Shown here piece by piece: positions 63,771 to 64,000 of a DNA stretch of 64,000 bases. Made by a program: the position numbers and the translations under genes. Positions within the stretch are counted from its first letter, which is position 1. The number at the start of each line of letters is the position of its first letter. The notes beneath the pieces are model-generated. The model worked only from the letters and a program-made list of their open reading frames with translations, had not been told where the DNA came from and did not search any database. The DNA is taken from positions 62,001-126,000 of the forward strand of contig NZ_VOPY01000002.1 of assembly GCF_007995095.1 (NCBI RefSeq). Reading direction: 5' to 3'. Source of the stretch: Flavisphingopyxis soli. GTDB taxonomy: Bacteria; Pseudomonadota; Alphaproteobacteria; Sphingomonadales; Sphingomonadaceae.

Positions 63771-64000
63771 GTGGTGAAGCCCATTTCGAGCGTCGCGACG
63801 CTGTCATCGAGCGACACCGATGTGTCGGCATCCTGACGGATATAGTCGAGCAGCTCTTCGCGCCGTTCGACGGCTTCGTCGATGATCGGGTCGCTGCCCT
63901 CGCGATAGGCCCCCATCAAGAGGAGGTCGCGGTTTTCCTCATAGGCCGACCAGAGTCGGCGGAAATTGGCCTGGGCCGCGCGATGTGCGTCGGGAATGAT
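63767..64000 (-). CDS. fliI: Flagellum-specific ATPase FliI, C-terminal end only
   Basis: The last 77 residues of a protein cut by the window edge. The sequence AYEENRDLLLMGAYREGSDP, then IIDEAVERREELLDYIRQDA, matches the C-terminal helical domain of FliI-type export ATPases; the nucleotide-binding core is outside the window. The stop overlaps the fliJ start as ATGA, the usual fliI-fliJ junction. Confidence 0.88.
   Translation of the reverse strand: MIPDAHRAAQANFRRLWSAYEENRDLLLMGAYREGSDPIIDEAVERREELLDYIRQDADTSVSLDDSVATLEMGFTT

Noticed and set aside
1-64000. CRISPR arrays, tRNA or rRNA genes, insertion sequences, prophage
   Set aside because: No regularly spaced repeats, cloverleaf-like sequence, transposase or phage proteins were seen by eye. 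A tRNA scan was not possible here.

Overview
The window reads as chromosomal DNA of a GC-rich alphaproteobacterium, most probably of the Sphingomonadales (inference). The support is a flagellar fli block with a FlbD-type regulator, a Cpa/Tad pilus locus, EcfG-type (GGAAC-N16-CGTT) promoters, a CtrA-like half site, the dispersed repeat that mistranslates as VIASAAKQS, and dense ATGA-coupled operons. No rRNA, tRNA, CRISPR array, prophage or insertion sequence was seen. Almost everything is core chromosome.

Layout. 1-3.97 kb: tyrosine/homogentisate catabolism on the + strand (partial maleylacetoacetate isomerase, MarR regulator, HPPD, a VOC protein, fumarylacetoacetate hydrolase), closed by a strong bidirectional terminator. 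4.0-11.06 kb: Tad pilus genes on the - strand in the order cpaA-cpaB-cpaC-cpaD-cpaE-tadB-tadC; the motor ATPase cpaF/tadA is missing from its expected place. 11.1-13.2 kb: alpha/beta hydrolase and FAD oxidoreductase. 13.2-15.6 kb: ispH-thrB-rnhA on the - strand. 15.7-22.9 kb: a lipoprotein gene, then argS, a SPOR protein, nagZ, scpA, scpB and tatABC. 22.97-25.1 kb: an entericidin-like micro-gene and a candidate stress sRNA on the - strand, opposite two membrane proteins of unknown role. 25.35-44.09 kb: a complete dcw cluster (mraZ, rsmH, ftsL, ftsI, murE, murF, mraY, murD, ftsW, murG, murC, murB, ddl, ftsQ, ftsA, ftsZ), followed by a TPR-SPOR protein, a dGTPase-like gene, an SDHAF4-like factor and an RsmB-type methyltransferase. 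49.0-51.85 kb: a cobalamin riboswitch, a BtuB-like receptor and an unknown membrane protein. 51.86-54.6 kb: an HD-GYP protein divergent from a FlbD-like sigma-54 activator. 54.6-64 kb: flagellar genes on the - strand, fliI(partial)-J-K-L-M-N-O-P-Q-R-flhB-fliD-fliS.

Most interesting signals. (1) A roughly 100-nt non-coding unit at 23258-23361 on the - strand has an EcfG-consensus promoter and two perfect hairpins with C-rich loops. It looks like a counterpart of the Caulobacter general-stress sRNA GsrN, and a second EcfG-like promoter drives the neighbouring entericidin gene. (2) The flbD upstream region carries two palindromes of the same form, CGGCAANNNGNTGCCG, plus a CtrA-like GGTTAA/TTAACC palindrome. 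(3) The Tad locus lacks its ATPase. (4) CCC/GGG boxes phased at 10 bp precede mraZ. (5) An uncharacterised membrane protein is coupled to the riboswitch-controlled B12 receptor.
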